A stretch of 64,000 nt of DNA from Psychrobacter sp. NG254. GTDB lineage: Bacteria > Pseudomonadota > Gammaproteobacteria > Pseudomonadales > Moraxellaceae. Of the stretch, positions 62,862 to 64,000 are shown in pieces (position 1 is the first letter of the stretch; each line of letters begins with the position of its first letter). Below the pieces are notes generated by a model, which made no database searches, was not told the origin of the DNA, and saw only the letters and a program-made list of their open reading frames with translations. The position numbers were made by a program, and so were the translations under genes. The stretch spans positions 62,001 through 126,000 of the forward strand of contig NZ_JADHDA010000003.1 of the NCBI RefSeq assembly GCF_015277735.1, written 5' to 3'.

Positions 62862-64000
62862 ATGAGTTCGGCTATGAATATTAACTCCAGCATCAACTTT
62901 GCAGAAGAGTTCAGCTCAAAAATCCCTGCTTTAACTTTACTCACCACGCTGGGCTACGAATTTATTCCACCCAGTCAATGCAATGCCATGCGCTCAAAAA
63001 CAGTGTCTAATAAAGCCACTAATCAAGTGGTGCTATTGCCAATCATGCGTGCATTTTTAGCCGAGCAAACTTTTACGTTTGAAGGTAAGGCGCATCATTT
63101 ATCAGACAGTGCTATTGATAAAATCATGCACGAGCTAAATCCTGCCATGAACTTAGGGATGCAGGCTGCAAATGAAGCGCTATATAACGCCATGCTGTAT
63201 GGCGTGACCGTAACAGAGTTTATCGACGGCAAAAAAACTTCCCAAACTATCGCTCTGATAGATTGGAATAATATCGATAATAATAGCTTTCACGTTACTG
63301 AAGAGTTGGTCGTGCTCAATAGCGAGGGTACGAGTAGTCGTAGGCCTGATATCGTCTGCTTTGTAAATGGGCTGCCGCTAGCAGTGATCGAAGCCAAACG
63401 CCCTGACTCCAGTAGAGAGTGGCAATCGACCAATGCTCAAGCAGTGTCCCAGCATATTCGCAATCAAAAGCCGAAAGAAATCCCGCATCTATTTGCCTAT
63501 AGCCAGTTATTACTGGCGGTCAATGGTAATGATGGGTTGTATGCCACCTGCGGTACGCCTGAGAAGTTTTGGGCAAAATGGGTCGAAGAAGAGATCTCTG
63601 AGCCTGAGTTTCATCGTTTAAAGAACCAAGCGCTCAGGCCTAAGCAAATTGAGAATTTGTTTGCTCATCGTCCTACCTCTATCAAAGGTGAATATAAATC
63701 ATTGATTGCTGGCGGTGATCTAGCCGTCACCGACCAAGACCGCTTAATCATCAGTCTTTTGCAGCCCCAGCGTCTGCTTGAGATGACGCGCATGTTTACT
63801 TTGTTTGATAAAAAGGCTGGCAAAATTGTTGCTCGTTATCAGCAAGTCTTTGGTATCAAAGCCTTGATTGAACGTATCAGCACTTTTGACGGCTCTGATG
63901 GTAAGTCGGGTAGTCGGCAAGGCGGTGTCATTTGGCATACCACAGGTAGTGGTAAGTCCTTTACGATGGTTTTCTTCTCCAAAGCACTTATTTGGTTAGA
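62862..64000 (+). CDS. hsdR: Type I restriction endonuclease subunit HsdR, N-terminal part
   Basis: A reading frame starts at ATG 62862 (or ATG 62874) and continues open to the window end, about 379 residues seen. The N-terminal PD-(D/E)xK nuclease domain is visible: RRPDIVCFVNGLPLAVIEAKRP gives D163, E177 and K179. The start of the helicase/translocase domain follows with Walker A TTGSGKS (360-366). HsdR proteins are about 1000 residues, so roughly 60% lies beyond the window. No strong ribosome site is seen at either start. It cuts unmodified DNA together with HsdM and HsdS. Confidence 0.92.
   Translation, partial: MSSAMNINSSINFAEEFSSKIPALTLLTTLGYEFIPPSQCNAMRSKTVSNKATNQVVLLPIMRAFLAEQTFTFEGKAHHLSDSAIDKIMHELNPAMNLGMQAANEALYNAMLYGVTVTEFIDGKKTSQTIALIDWNNIDNNSFHVTEELVVLNSEGTSSRRPDIVCFVNGLPLAVIEAKRPDSSREWQSTNAQAVSQHIRNQKPKEIPHLFAYSQLLLAVNGNDGLYATCGTPEKFWAKWVEEEISEPEFHRLKNQALRPKQIENLFAHRPTSIKGEYKSLIAGGDLAVTDQDRLIISLLQPQRLLEMTRMFTLFDKKAGKIVARYQQVFGIKALIERISTFDGSDGKSGSRQGGVIWHTTGSGKSFTMVFFSKALIWL

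Overview
The window reads as a chromosomal segment of a gamma-proteobacterium of the Moraxellaceae, most likely Psychrobacter. This is inferred from the moderately low G+C, the protein styles (nitrate assimilation cluster with a fused phosphatase/kinase, copper cluster with CopB and DUF305 proteins, many small secreted Moraxellaceae-like proteins) and the heavy load of dispersed accessory genes. No rRNA genes or core replication genes are present, so the species cannot be fixed from sequence alone.

Layout. (1) 1-6.6 kb: a copper-handling block with the end of copB, a DUF305 membrane protein, a 59-residue Met-rich membrane peptide, a Cu+-type P1B ATPase with three metal-binding repeats, tatA, a tatC remnant, and a circularly permuted ATP-grasp-like protein. 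(2) 6.6-18 kb: accessory secreted proteins and lipoproteins, including a tandem pair of small exported paralogues, a YHYH protein and a VOC protein. An hsdS tail fossil sits at 6.7-6.9 kb. (3) 18.1-20.3 kb: an insertion scar with a GC-rich transglutaminase-like gene, a broken IS3 transposase, and the 3' half of a tRNA-Val with its terminator. (4) 20.3-33.6 kb: a complete assimilatory nitrate/nitrite module (nirD, nirB, narK-type transporter, PP2C-kinase fusion, FAD oxidoreductase, nasA, siroheme methyltransferase). Sigma-54-type -24/-12 elements lie before the transporter and the methyltransferase genes. (5) 33.7-42.2 kb: a mosaic bounded by a 53-bp direct repeat. It holds a LysR/YdcZ-pair unit, two members of a small GSDL protein family, a heme-oxygenase-like diiron protein, TetR, a broken Old Yellow Enzyme gene, a Mn riboswitch with mntP, and a broken serine recombinase. 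(6) 42.5-49.6 kb: redox/detoxification genes with two LysR regulators. (7) 49.6-56.2 kb: a co-directional mobile module with a 1112-residue tyrosine recombinase, a second recombinase-like protein lacking the catalytic tyrosine, a protein carrying a 9-bp in-frame tandem repeat, and small ORFs. It resembles the tripartite recombinase elements described as Gamma-Mobile-Trio. (8) 56.5-58 kb: a GntP-family permease. (9) 58.8-64 kb: a type I restriction-modification operon (hsdM, hsdS, hsdR running off the end) with a metallo-beta-lactamase-fold gene inserted between hsdS and hsdR.

How the genes work together. In the nitrate module the transporter brings nitrate in, NasA with its FAD partner reduces it to nitrite, and NirBD reduces nitrite to ammonium. 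The uroporphyrinogen methyltransferase feeds siroheme to NirB. The phosphatase/kinase fusion probably tunes uptake or assimilation, and nitrogen control probably acts through sigma-54. In the copper block the P-type ATPase and the CopB/DUF305/Met-rich proteins would move and bind copper at the envelope; Tat components fit the export of a multicopper oxidase expected just upstream.

The most interesting candidates are the type I RM operon with the translationally coupled MBL-fold gene, the recombinase module with its repeat protein, and the small Met-rich copper-cluster peptide. Several genes have been given shorter starts than the longest reading frame because a good ribosome binding site or signal peptide sits at an internal ATG; each such choice is stated.
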